The notes beneath the pieces are model-generated. The model saw nothing but the letters and a program-made list of their open reading frames with translations, made no database searches and had not been told where the DNA came from. DNA of 64,000 nt, from NCBI RefSeq assembly GCF_040802235.1, contig NC_133161.1, forward strand, positions 108,827,001 to 108,891,000, given 5' to 3'. This document shows positions 36,001 through 46,939 of this stretch, piece by piece (position 1 is the first letter of the stretch; the number at the start of each line of letters is the position of its first letter). Position numbers and translations under genes: made by a program. This stretch comes from Manis javanica. Its lineage: Eukaryota; Chordata; Mammalia; Pholidota; Manidae.

Positions 36001-36826
36001 CTCCCCGGGCAAGGAAAACAACAGCAAAAATGAGCAAGTGGGACTACATTAAGCTGAAAAGCTTCTGTACAGCGAAAGACACCATCAATAGAACAAAAAG
36101 GAACCCTACAGTATGGGAGAATATATTTGAAAATGACACATTCGATAAAGGCTTGACGTCCAGAATATATAAAGAGCTCACATGCCTCAACAAACAAAAA
36201 ACAAATAACCCAATTAAAAAATGGGCAGAGGAACTGAACAGACAGTTCTCCAAAAAAGAAATACAGATGGCCAAGAGACACATGAAAAGATGCTCCACAT
36301 CGCTAATTATCAGAGAAATGCAAATTAAAACTACAATGAGGTATCACCTCACACCAGTAAGGATAGCTGCCATCCAAAAGACAAACAACAACAAATGTTG
36401 GCGAGGCTGTGGAGAAAGGGGAACCCTCCTACACTGCTGGTGGGAATGTAAATTAGTTCAACCACTGTGGAAACAGTATGGAGGTTTATCAAAATGCTCA
36501 AAACAGACCTACCATTTGACCCAGGAATTCCACTCCTAGGAATTTACCCTAAGAACGCAGCAATCAAGTTTGAGAAAGACAGATGCACCCCTATGTTTAT
36601 CGCAGCACTATTTACAATAGCCAAGAATTGGAAGCAACCTAAATGTCCATCGGTAGATGAATGGATAAAGAAGATGTGGTACATATACACAATGGAATAC
36701 TACTCAGCCATAAGAAGTGGAAAAATCCAACCATTTGAAGCAACATGGATGGAGCTGGAGAGTATTATGCTCAGTGAAATAAACCAAGCGGAGAAAGAGA
36801 AATACCAAATGATTTCACTCATCTGA
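33021..36826 (+). pseudogene. L1-c ORF2 (lightly damaged endonuclease-RT)
   Basis: ATG GCA ATA at 33021. Endonuclease first: TAA at codon 41 (33141), then open 33312-33716. The SDH catalytic-type motif is SDY here, followed by a one-base loss that shifts the frame near 33705. The linker and RT start are open over 33804-34736 (310 codons, with [13 protein letters not shown] and [19 protein letters not shown]). A TAG follows GMQGW. The RT palm has FADDM at 35111-35122, and 35337-36539 (400 codons) carries the C-terminal half with C-x3-C-x7-H-x4-C near 36396-36450. A one-base loss near 36472 shifts into the final segment ending at 36826. Confidence 0.9.
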
Positions 36827-37214
36827 GGAGTATAGGAACAAAGGAAAAACTGAAGGAATAAAACAGCAGCGGAATTACAGAACCCAAAAATGGACTAACA
36901 GGTACCAAAGGGAAAGGAACTGGGGAGGATGGGTGGGCAGGGAGGGATCGGGGGGGGGAAGAAGAAAGGGGTATTAAGATTAGTATGCATGGGGGGGCGG
37001 GAGAAAGGGGAGGGTGGGCTGCACAACACAGAGAGTACAAGTAGTGACTCTACAACATTTTGCTAAGCTGATGGACAGTAACCGTAATGTGGTTGTTAGG
37101 GGTGACCTGATATAGGGGAGAGCATAGTAAACATAGTATTCTTCATGTAAGTGTAGATCAAAAAGTAAAAAAAAAAAAGAAAAAAGAAAAAAAAAAGAAA
37201 GAAAGAAAGAAAAG

Positions 37215-37372
37215 GGGGATTACTCCTTGACAGGATAAAACTATTGGTAAATCAAAGATCAATGCATGCTTAAATATCCTTAATGTTGATCACTTAAAGG
37301 GTGTCAGATGATCAGCTATGGAGGTACTATTTTCTGATAATATTCCTTTCTCTCAATTAAAAAAAAAAAAAA
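37215..37372 (+). other. First transduced or spacer segment, ending in A14
   Basis: Unique sequence between the L1-c tail and the retroviral segment, ending in a pure A-run at 37359-37372. It lies inside the TSD of the L1-c insertion. An A-run at its end could mark an earlier, nested 3' transduction, but there is no AATAAA upstream of it, so this is uncertain. Confidence 0.45.
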
Positions 37373-37499
37373 GCAGTTACTGTGTGCTGACCTCCAATGA
37401 GTTCTGCACAGTGGTATAGAGGGCATGTCAAAGTGTGGGCAAAGGGTCTGTTTGTTTCTATGCAGAAGATCAAGGCCTAGCTTGGATACCCAGAAAATG

Positions 37500-38050
37500 A
37501 ACTAAGATACGATATGAGGAGGAGCTTCCGGCATCAGCACTCTCTGGAGGACTTGTGCCGGGAGATGATCATCAAAAAGCCTCCACAGGGATCCGGACGA
37601 TGCTGCAGTTGTGGGTGCATCCAGCCCACCGTCTCCTGGACCTGCCATAGGAATGAGGAGGGAGATGTCTAGGCTGGCATGTGCATACAGTGAGACAACG
37701 AATTTGACCGGATCTGTATGTTGGAACTCAACCAGGAGTTGGGAAGGGTGCAAGTTGTAGCACTCCAAAATCTCATGACTATAGGCTATCTATGGTTAAA
37801 AGAACATATGGGATGTGAACAGATCCCAGAAATGGGCTGCTTTAATTTGTCTGATGGTTCAAGTACAGTTGGACAATATCCATCATATCATAGACAAATT
37901 TTCACAAATGCCTAGGGTGCCTAAATGGTTTTCTTGGCTTCACTGGAGATGGATGGTAATTATAGATTTGCTTTGTTTATGTCACAGTATTCCTATTATG
38001 TTAATATGTGAGCGCAAATTAGTTAGTAGTTTAAAACCTATACATGCTTA
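37500..38050 (+). pseudogene. env: ERV env transmembrane-subunit remnant (element B)
   Basis: Short frames homologous to the env remnant at 53310-53944. They include ETTNLTGSVC, a heptad-rich segment with LNQELGRVQVVALQN, a cysteine motif reading C-x6-G-C (HMGCEQIPEMGCFNLSD) and the pre-anchor WFSWLHWRW followed by a hydrophobic anchor. Stops and shifts interrupt it. Retroviral TM subunits mediate membrane fusion. The C-x6-C-C pattern is typical of gamma and type-D envelopes; one Cys is lost here. Not functional. Confidence 0.7.
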
Positions 38051-38301
38051 AGTTACTCTACAAGAAGATATGTCAAAGAAATAATCAATCCTCCCATGTT
38101 TTCTTCCATATGCTACCTCTATAGCTTTTCTTCTTCCTTCCTAATTACAAGCCTTAAATAGAACTCATTCCTTATATCGAATTTACCGAGTATCATAATT
38201 CCTCCAGGTGGTAAAGATACCTCGAGACAAGTGCTGGGCATAGAAGCCACAGGGCATAAATCTGCAAAGAAGTAAAAAGCTAACCTTTTCAAACAATATG
38301 G

Positions 38302-38469
38302 CTTCTCTCTCACCAACTTTACATTTCCCTGTATGGACCCGGAAGATGACTGGTTAGCCAGAGACGGGTAAGATTCCTCAAGGGAGGAACAACCTAAGAC
38401 AGGCACAGTCGCAGGGGGGCCATCATGTGAGAAATTGCGGATTAACAGAGGTGAGGCTCAGAACCTCAC
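38302..38469 (+). other. Shared hairpin block (copy B)
   Basis: On the sense strand: TGGCT-like stem partly lost, TTCCTC/GAGGAA perfect, GTGAGG/CCTCAC six pairs. It lies between env and LTR. See copies at 23361-23533, 52856-53028 and 60006-60178. Confidence 0.7.
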
Positions 38470-38680
38470 GCACCCTGCTTTGAGAGAAATCTTCTGCATC
38501 CGTGGATGTTTTGCTGCCCTTGTCTAGCTTGGATTAATACTTAGTCCATAGGCACACACCTGATCATCTACATTTGCCCTCTTACAGCACTAAACGATGT
38601 TTTCTACCTTTATCTTGCATCTACCTACCACTTCAGCATTTTATTAAAAATAAAAATAATAATAATAATAAAGAGAGAAA

Positions 38681-39000
38681 TGTGGGATCCACATATAAAT
38701 CAAGTATAAAAATCAAACGAATATTCATATTTGACCTGAATGTTTATAGTTCATAATGCGTGATCAAAACCGAACGTTTCTGTGATGAATGCCCTTGTAC
38801 TGTTCACCATGTAAGAATTTATTCACTATGTAAGAATTTGTTCACCATGTAAGAACTTGTTCGTTATGCTTCAGAAGATTGGAGACTGACGAGAATTAGG
38901 CTTGAGATGGATTAATGATTGTGCAGTGAGCATTGACCCCCCATACAGAATTTTATTGTTGTTAACAACCATTTGATCAATAAATGAGAGATTCCCTCTC
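38681..39000 (+). repeat. ERV LTR lacking U5 (U3-R)
   Basis: TGTGGGATCCAC...; TATAAA-like motifs near 38693-38698; AATAAA at 38979-38984; ends at 39000 directly before a poly(A) run. The preceding AAGAGAGAAA is a polypurine tract. Aligns along its whole length with the reverse complement of 22821-23143. Confidence 0.8.
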
Positions 39001-39117
39001 AAAAAAAAAATGGTTAAGATGGTAAACTTCATGTTATATGTATTTTAACACAAGAAAGTAAAATATAAAACATAAAACATGTAATTTTAGCCCCTTTAAA
39101 AAATAACTAGAAGTTTC

Positions 39118-40395
39118 TATCTCTTGATCTTCTTCATTTCTTTCACCTTTCCTCTCTAGTAACTACTGGTTTGTTCTGTTTATAAGTCTTTTTTTTTCTT
39201 TGTAGTTATTACTGTTGTTTGCTTTGTTTTATAGATTTCACATGTAAGTGAAATCACAAAGTGTGTCTTCCTCTGACTTATTTCCCTTCGCATAATACTC
39301 TCTAGGTTCATCCACGTTGTCACAAACAGTATGATTATATTCTTTTTTATGGCTGAGTAATATTCCACTCTGTATATGTACCAAATCTTCTTTATCAATT
39401 CATCTATCAATGAACCCTTGGTTTGCTTCTATATCTTGGTTACTGTAAGTAATTCTGCAATGAACACAGTTTTTCATGTATCTTTTCAAATTAATCGTTT
39501 TGTTTTCTTTGGATAAATTCCCAGAAATGGAATTGCTGGGTCACATGGTATTTTGTAGTTTTTTAAGGAAGCTCTGCACTGCTTTCCAAAGTGGCTGCAC
39601 CAATTGACATTCCCACCAACAGCATAGGACAGTTTCTTTTTCTCCACATCCAATCATCATTTCTTGTCTTGTTGGTATTAGCCACTCTGACTAGTGTGAG
39701 GTTATATCTCAACGTGATTTTAATTTCTTTGATTAGTGATGTGGAGCATCTTTTCATGTGTCTGTTCACCATATATGTCTTCTTTGGAAAAGTGACTATC
39801 AAGCCCTCTGCATTTCTTAGTTATATATATATATATATATATACACATATTTGGTTGAGTTTTTTATATATTATAGATATTAACTCCTTACTGGGTATAT
39901 CATTTGAAAACATCATCCATTTTGTAGGTTGCTTTTTCGTTTTGTTGATGGTTTCCCTTTCTGTCAGTAGCTTTTTTGTTTCACACTTATTTAATTTTGC
40001 TTTTGTTTCCCTTGCCAGGGGAGACAGATCCAGGAAAATATTGTTAAGGCTGAAGTCCAGAAGTTTACTTCCTACATTTTCTTTTAGGAGTTTTATGGCT
40101 TCAGGTCTTATATGTAGTTCTTTAATCTGTTTTGAGTTTATTTTGTGTATGGCATAGAAAGTGGTCCAGTTTTCCCAATACTGTTTATTGAAAAGGGTGT
40201 ATTTTCCCCATCATATAATCTTGCCTTGTCACAGATTGACTATTGAAGCATAAATTTATTCTGGGCTCTGTGTTCTGTTCTGTTTATCTATGTGTGTATT
40301 TTTGTGCCAGTACCGCACTATTTTGACTACTATAGCTTCGTAGCATAGTTTGAAATCTGGGATTGTGATACCTCCAGTTTTGTTTTTCCACTTCA
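39118..40395 (-). mobile_element. Older L1 fragment (3' UTR and ORF2 C-terminus)
   Basis: A minus-strand L1 of an older family. Broken ORF2 C-terminal pieces are recognisable at 39180-39410 (IWYIYRVEYYSAIKK) and 39563-39802 ([10 protein letters not shown]). It differs strongly from L1-a, -b and -c and lacks a clear tail or TSD. It contains a (TA)n run at about 39822-39844. Confidence 0.85.
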
Positions 40396-40800
40396 GCCAT
40401 TAGTGTACAAGTCAATGGCATTAAGTGCATTCACAATGTTGTGTAACCATCACAATCATTTCTAAAACTTTTCCATTACTCTGGAAATTCTGTACCATGA
40501 AAGAGTTCCCCATTTCTACCTCCCTTCAGCTTCTGCAAACTATGAATTTGCCTAGTCTAGATATTTCATATAAATGGAATCACACAGACTTGTCCTTTTG
40601 TTTCTGGTCATTGCCTTTAGCATGTTTTCAGGTTCATCCATGTTGTAGAATGTGTCAGAACTTCATTCCTTCTTATAGCTAAATATGGTTTATGTATTGT
40701 AATACACATACAAGGGTGATTGTATGTGTATACCACACATCTGTTGATGGGCACTTAGGCACTTTTGGGCCTGTGAACAGTGCTGCAATGAACTCTGGTG
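40396..40800 (-). mobile_element. Old L1-type 3' end fragment
   Basis: Diverged minus-strand sequence of old mammalian L1 3' ends (ATGGCATTAAGTGCATTCAC, TGTGTAACCATCACAATCATT, then a CATTGTGGTATAC-like segment and ACAGTGCTGCAATGAAC). Orientation matches the element to its left, so the two may derive from one older insertion. Confidence 0.65.
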
Positions 40801-41697
40801 TACAGATTCTGTTTGAGTCCCTGTTTGTAATTTGTTGGTGTTCCTGGAAGGCACCACTCCTCCTTGATAGTCTCTCCCTTCCCCACCTATTTTTCCTACA
40901 GCTGCACCTGCTGCAGACTCAAAGTGAAGGATGAGTGTCCCAGAGCCTAGGAAGCCCAGAGAGTAGAGGTAGGGTGGGAGAGTAGGATACAGTTTGGAGA
41001 CCCTGAGTGCTGGGCAGCTCAGCCTCTGGCTAGTGCTGCTTCCATCTCCCCTGGGGAAGCCCATTAGTGGGAGAAAAGAGTGGGTATGGACCCACCCCCT
41101 TGGCACAGGCAAGGAGCTAGACCCCCACCCCAACCCTGCAGCTCCACCCCAAGGACAGCAGCAGGTCCTCCACAACCATTTTTACACCAATACCCAAGCA
41201 TTAGTTGATTTGCTGCACTTCCCAGATGCCAATGTGCCTTGGGACAAATGGTTTTCTTATGCCCCAGTGTAGGGAAGTGGTGATTCCTGGCAGCATCTTG
41301 AGCAGCCATTATATAAACTCAATGCACTGAATGAAAAGGCAATTCACAAGCAAATGAATGGAAAAGAGTGATAGGTTTTCTTAGAAAACTGCAGGTCTCA
41401 TCAATGTGGGGGTCTTAATTGCAAGTCTCAAGTGACCTGGAGCCTTGAAAAGTCCTTACAATCACCTCCCACAGGTCCTGTGGAGCCCCCTGCAAATCAG
41501 ATAATTCCTAGAACAGGAGGCAGGGCTCAGAGTTGGTGTGTGCTATGGGAACACCTCTTTACACCCTCTGCCTCCTAGCCAAAAGTACGTTCTCCTGGTG
41601 GGAGGGGGCTCCCAGGCCTTAGAGGGACTTAGCCTGGCTCCTCAAAACAAGTGACCTGAGAGTCTACTCATGGCTGTGAAGACACCTGAGAAGTATT
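40801..41697. other. No recognised gene or repeat
   Basis: Unique-looking sequence with short chance ORFs on both strands (161 codons at 40690-41175 on -, overlapping an ORF on +). No conserved domain recognised. Confidence 0.4.
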
Positions 41698-41790
41698 TCA
41701 TTTCCATTTTATTTAGAAAATTGAAAACTAAATAGGTTCAGTTACTTTCCCCAGGACATAAAGCTGGATGAGGGAAGGCAAGGAGACTGC
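41698..41790 (-). repeat. Probable MIR fragment
   Basis: TCCATTTTATTTAGAAAATTG, then GTTACTTTCCCCAGGACATAAAGCTGGATGAG, which follows the reverse complement of MIR (WTTTTACAGATGAGG, then ACTTGCCCAAGGTCACACAGCTAGTAAG) with many differences. Confidence 0.5.
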
Positions 41791-43180
41791 CCTCAACCGT
41801 TCCAGTAAAGAAGGGCAGGGGCCTGATTTCATCTCTGGGCACCTGAAACTAAAGCAAGGAAGCAGCCAGCCCAGAGGGAATGCTCAGTTAAGGACAGTGC
41901 TACTGCATTTCACCCCACCTCCCCTCCACCCACGACACCACTGAGTGTGTGTGGTCAGTCCTAGGGCTCCAGGTGGGAGAGTAAGGACATTCACATCAGT
42001 CCAGCACTGCTACCTGAGTTGCCAATGGGGGAACAGGGTTTACACCTTAACTGAATTCCTTTTGGAATTCAACTTGGGATACCAACTTTAGGCCATAGTC
42101 CCCCCAAATTATCCTGGTCCAGTGAGAACCTCAAGATCCAAGCTTTTGGGCAGTGCCTCTCAAACTTTAGCTTGCATGTACTAGTACATTTTCTAATATT
42201 CCCCATCCTCCCTCAATTCCAGATCTGGGTAAATTTCTTGAGGTTTCCAGGCAAGTTCTAAAGAGAAGGAAGGAGGCACACATGTGAGCTGTTAGGTGGT
42301 TGGGGGCTCTTCATAGGATGGCTGATTCCAGGGTCTGGGGTATATGCAAGAGGCCCAAACCTGGCTGACAACACTCTTCCTTACTTCCACTGATCCTGAA
42401 ACTGTGCCCACCCACAAAGACCCTCCTTTTCTTCCACAAAGACCTTACATCTCTGGACATGCTGGTTAATCTAGTAACCCCCACCTCTTTGGGGATCATG
42501 TACTTATCCCACCTTCCTCCAAAATAATTGGCCATGGTGGGAGTACTTACACCAGAGAAACCAGCATGTGCTGTGTGTCAGGGCCACATTTATCCCAGAG
42601 GCAGATCTCTGAGCACCCACCTGGGCCCAGATGCCTGGTCAGTCCTCAGTGCCTAGCACACCTAAATGGGTTGTAATCATCAAGCGGTATAACGGGGCTG
42701 TCACAGGGGCAATGAGCTAGGGAACAGCTAAGGTCATGCAAGGGAACGAGAGGGTGTGCCTGAAAACGCAGTACAGCCACAGAAACCTCCTGCTCCCCTC
42801 TGGTCTGTGCCCTCGGCACCCCCACTCCCATGCTGCCAAGGACTGTTCCTACCCACTGTGGTGCTGCATGAATAAGGCAAACCCTGGAGAGACCACAGGA
42901 ACAGCTGGGGCTGGAAAAGCTGGCAGTGCAGGCCAACCCCAGCTTGCTAGGTTTCTCTTTACCCCCAGTATGTTGGCACAGGCTGTTCCCTGTCTCTACA
43001 ATGCCTGTTCCTCTTTAGGGGTGTGAACGGTTACTAAGACTTAATAATTCCTGAAACACCAGAAGTGTGTCTCAACTGATAAGATTCCAAGCAATGTTTC
43101 CAATGCTAACTGGCATTTCAAGGGAGAAGTGTCATTTGAAAGAAACAAGTCTACTCATATATTGCACACCTGTGCTTACC
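41791..43180. other. No recognised gene or repeat
   Basis: Moderately GC-rich sequence. ORFs of up to 96 codons lack recognisable domains and overlap on opposite strands. Nothing supportable. Confidence 0.4.
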
Positions 43181-43372
43181 CTATAGGGGCCAGACACCCC
43201 AGGTCGGAGTCCCAGTTCTGTCACTGGGAAAATCACTTTGACCTTTTTGGGTCTACATATAAAAGTATAATTATCTGTTAATTTGTAATTATAACACTTG
43301 CCTGCCAATTGGCCAGTCAAGTTAGAAGTTATGTCATGTGTATAATGTCTACAAGCATATCCAGTAAAGAGT
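43181..43372 (+). repeat. Probable MIR SINE
   Basis: GTCGGAGTCCCAGTTCTGTC, then ACTGGGAAAATCACTTTGACC and a TTTTGGGTCTACATATAAAA segment follow the MIR order on +. Diverged; right edge approximate. Confidence 0.5.
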
Positions 43373-43749
43373 CAAGGATGACAGTGCATACAGGATGCTA
43401 TCACTAGTGTTATTAAAAGAAGGTTGAGGAACTGGAGGAGAGATCTAGCACTGAAAGAACACTGAAGAAATAAAACAGGTCACCCCAGGGAGGGGACTGA
43501 ATGGCTGGAGACAGGAGTGGGTGGGAAACTTTTCCCTGAAGACACTGCTGTACCTTTTGAATTTGGAACCATGAGAACTTATTATGTGTTAAAAAAATAT
43601 AAAAATAAAAACGTTTATTAATAGTAAAGGACTATGTAGTTTAAAATTGTGTAGTAATTATTGTTATAAATAACAGTGATGATAGAAGTGAATCCTGAAA
43701 AAGGGAAAGGAGGTCAAAGCACAGAATCACCAAAGAAGACTGGGCATGT

Positions 43750-44316
43750 GAACTGCAGTGCACACTCGGTTCTTTTATTGCGTTCACAGACTCCAACACA
43801 TCACTCATGTAAGACACAATTTTAGTTTATGTACAACTAAGAAAGAAAACACACTGGCATTAAGACCAAATGCTTTCTTCACACTTAAAACTTCTAATTT
43901 TATTTAAAAGTTATTTTCATAGTAAGAACTCCTTCAAGCTCTTGGGCATAGGTGGTGGTTGTGGTTTTAATCAAGTGTCACTCATGCATACCAAAAAGAA
44001 AGAAAAACAAATGAAACTAATCAACTGGTTCTTCCAATTTAGAGTCTAGCACTAACCCGGGGCGCCAACTCACAATCGTCCTCTGTGCCTTCCTGGCAAT
44101 GGTGATGCGGCAATTATTGGAGTCCTGCACTACCGTTTCTGGAACTTTCTTCCAGGCCACTGATATCAATTCTGCAAAAGCGTGTGACACACAAGCTCTT
44201 TGCACAAACCCCAGCTTCACTGACTTGCGGGTAGGCAGTACCTTTCCTTTTGGGGTCTGTGAAACATTTTGTTGGCTTGTCACAGAAACAGAATTGCAGT
44301 CCTTCCTCCAATACAA
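43750..44316 (-). other. Candidate 3' terminal exon or pseudogene fragment, unidentified
   Basis: On - there is an open frame 44316 to 44017 (99 codons) ending at TAG, with a segment FAELISVAWKKVPETVVQD. It is followed by about 240 bases containing two AATAAA signals (complementary to 43899-43904 and 43774-43779), a plausible 3' UTR. A CpG island 3 kb upstream on the same strand makes a small minus-strand gene conceivable. Against this, no splice acceptor is clear, the overlapping + frame is longer (139 codons, 44099-44518), and I recognise no protein. A faint likeness to the C-terminal part of pogo/Tigger-type transposases is possible but weak. Confidence 0.2.
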
Positions 44317-44519
44317 ATATTTGTTACATTACGTAGAATTTATCCCTGCTCTTGTTTCTGTGCGTGTGTTCACAAAAGCTTTCCTTTGCAGTGTAAATCA
44401 CACGATCTTTTTGAAGACATTGTTAAGGCAATTAAATAGAACACACCAACAAAGCACTGACCTGGATGGCTCGCTTACCCAGCCTGCTACAACTAAGCTA
44501 CAGCGGCTGCTTGACTGAC

Positions 44520-45924
44520 CCCAATTTCAGAGATGTGAAAATGCAAAAACATGTTCACCTTAGAGTAGATGAAATATGGTATTATCTGTATTTCCTGATT
44601 TTGCAACTTCTCTCTAAAGAACCAGCATTTATAATCAGGAAAGAGTTAACTTTTTTGAAAAACAAAATCAAGTATTTTGCAATCATTGGAAATTGCAATT
44701 TCTAAAGACTGCAGAATAACAGGAGAAAATGTGATACAACATTAAGGGAAAAAGGTTGAATATAAAATTTGATGTACCATTTGACTACAACTATCAGAAA
44801 CACACATGCACAGCAAAGAGACTGGAATGAAATCTAACAAAATGTTAACTCCAATTACCTTATGGGGCTACAGACGGCTTTAAAAAATTGCCTTTTGAAG
44901 TATTTTCCAGATTTTCTCTAAAGGACATGTGTTACTTTAAAAAGCAAAAAAAAAATTGTTGTTAATTGAAACATCAATGTAATGCTGCTACATTAATCTC
45001 TCTCAGTTGAAAACATTTAGAAATGCTACACTGACACACATTCAGATTTTTAAATGTGCATTCCTGGTTAAAGGAAGGAAATATTTTATCAATAAAGTTC
45101 ATCTACAAATATTCAACTCTTTGGAAAACATTTTTAAAAAGGGATGAAACTGGTTGGCAAGGGCTGTGGGTCGGGAGCTAGGGGACACCAAGCACAAGGC
45201 CACTCATACTGCTGGCATCCACTCCCCTCCCTCCCTCCTGAAGACTGGCTGTCTCGACCACACCTTCAGGTCTAAGCGTAGCCAGATCCCTTGCCATTCA
45301 CTGGTTCAAGATGAGCATGTGACTTAATTCATATTAAGAAGGCCAAGAGAAAAAAAGACTTGCTGGGCTTTCTGAGAACTTCTGGAAGCCAGCATTCTCT
45401 TTCTCACAGGGAATATCCAGTAGGCTATGGGAACCAGAGCGGCTAGGTTCAGAGAACCTTATAGAAAAAGGGCAGGAGCCCCAAATTTGCTTCCAAATTT
45501 GGACTTCCAATCCTGTCTGGGCCTCTGAAACTAGCAGTCAAGTCCTCTAACTCATCTCAGACATGCCTTCTTACCACCTTGGGCTCGACACACTTTTTAA
45601 GTTGTCTAGCCTCCATTTGTGTTATTTCTTCCAGGACTTCTATGTAATTTGCAAAAAGAAAAGGCATGGTCTCTTGTTCAATAACTATTGAGAATTTCAG
45701 TGAAGATAGTAACTGCCGTGCATTAAAGCAAGAACAGAGCCCTTCATGGGGGTGGGGTAGGGGGAGCACAGGGACTTCATGGGTCACAAACCCATGAAGC
45801 CAGCTCTGATTTTTTCCTTTATATGTTATCCCTGGCCTTAGACTTCAGTTTGCCATCTCATTCTCAAGGTCCAAGATTGCTTCTCCCTTTTATAACTCTT
45901 TTCAACCTATCTGTTCAAAAATGT
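44520..45924. other. No recognised gene or repeat
   Basis: AT-rich on the left. A minus-strand frame at 45557-45787 ends near a sequence resembling a splice donor (GTG|GTAAGA), but no partner exon is evident. Nothing firm. Confidence 0.4.
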
Positions 45925-46225
45925 TGGTTCAAACCTACATTCCTTATCTTCCCCACCCTGCTCCTGCCCTCAAACTTCTGACTCCCCATCTTAGGCAATG
46001 ACACCACAGTCCATCCAATTAACCCTCTCACTTTTACCACATACTCTTCTTCAAGTCCTGTCAATTCTAACTCTGACATGTCATCCAACCAAGCACTGCT
46101 CCAGCCTTGGTGTCCATTCCAGTCACTAACTTGGACAAAGCCTTTGCTGGACTTTCACTAGCTCTACTGTGCCTCTGTACCAGTCTCTGGAGGATATTTT
46201 TATAACAAATCTCAGCATGTCTTCA
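45925..46225 (+). repeat. Probable L2 LINE fragment
   Basis: A CT-rich run including CAAGTCCTGTCAATTCTAAC and CACTGCTCCAGCCTTGGTG resembles the 3' part of mammalian L2. Highly diverged; no coding remnant readable by eye. Confidence 0.45.
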
Positions 46226-46424
46226 CCTGCTCCAGTCTTAGGATGACAGATGATCCCTTCTAGAGACTAATTTGCCAAAACCACTCCTTTTTGGAGAACT
46301 CTTTATAAAAAATGAGTCACACCCTTAAGATCCCATAATCCCATCTTTGACTATCAAACCTAAGCTCACTGCAAATGACACTCATCACAGCATGATTTAC
46401 TTTATAAGGTATTAGAATATCAAT

Positions 46425-46605
46425 GGTAGTTAACTCATATTGAGTGCTTGGTATATACCAAGCATGTGCTAAACCTGTATCATCCCATTTAAGTCTTGAA
46501 ACAACTCTGTAAACATGTAGGACCGAGGCTGGTAATGACTAAGGGCCTTGCTGAGGTCTCCCTGCAAGTGACCTAACACTCTAACCCTGGTCCCTCCAAC
46601 AACCA
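46425..46605 (-). repeat. MIR SINE
   Basis: TATTGAGTGCTTGGTATATACC, AAGCATGTGCTAAAC, ATTTAAGTCTTGAAACAACTC and ACTAAGGGCCTTGCTGAGG follow the full reverse complement of MIR in order. Confidence 0.7.
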
Positions 46606-46939
46606 TGGCCATGAGTTTACTCACGACAGGTAATGATTAAAGGTCATGTACTTATGGAATGTAAACGTTAAAAACTATAGCTGCGAATACTATTTCACAA
46701 CATGGAAAATGCTCACATTTAATATTATGTGAAAAAGTGGTATACAAAATACAGTATAATTTTTTAAGTATAGGAAAAAGACTGGTATAGAAATGCTAGA
46801 ATGCTAACAAATGGTAAGGAGGCAGAATTGGAAACACCTTTTCTTTCTCCTGTTGTGCAGTTTCCAAATTCCAGTTAATAGATTGAAAGCCTACCAGGAC
46901 TCCCAGTTTTCTGCAGTAGGATAAAGGACAGTTACCCCA

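Larger units (their letters stand above)
30184..37214 (+). mobile_element. LINE-1 retrotransposon (L1-c), full length, with 3' transduction
   Basis: Starts GGGAGCCAAGATGGCGGC at 30184 and ends with an A-rich tail at 37160-37214. The TSD is TGGTTAAGATGG, preceded by A's: the left copy is 30174-30185, but the right copy is 39011-39022, not next to this tail. The inserted unit is therefore 30184-39010, meaning L1 plus about 1.8 kb of downstream sequence. The 5' UTR holds about eight tandem monomers. ORF1 and ORF2 are only mildly broken (roughly two and seven lesions), making this the least decayed L1 in the window. The target is an old L1-type 3' end (GGTTAAGATGGTAAACTTCATG). Confidence 0.95.
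37373..39010 (+). mobile_element. Element B: ERV env-to-R segment carried inside the L1-c insertion
   Basis: A retroviral 3' end on +: env remnant, post-env spacer with the shared hairpin block (38302-38469), an (AAT)n and purine tract, and an LTR from 38681 that stops at 39000 about 20 bases after AATAAA. A ten-base A-tail (39001-39010) follows, then the right TSD copy of L1-c. U5 is absent, so the segment ends as a polyadenylated RNA would. The simplest reading is that L1-c transcription ran past its own weak signal into a neighbouring ERV and used the ERV poly(A) site, and the whole RNA was retrotransposed. Confidence 0.8.

Noticed and set aside
39822..39844. TA run as a regulatory or origin-like element
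   Set aside because: A simple microsatellite inside an old L1 fragment.
40690..41175. 161-codon ORF on - rich in Gly/Ser
   Set aside because: Partly overlaps an old L1 end and an opposing ORF; no family recognised.
44099..44518. 139-codon ORF on +
   Set aside because: No known domain; competes with a minus-strand frame that is followed by poly(A) signals. Neither is convincing.
45557..45787. Possible exon ending at GTG|GTAAGA on -
   Set aside because: A single donor-like site without an acceptor, conserved protein or partner exon.
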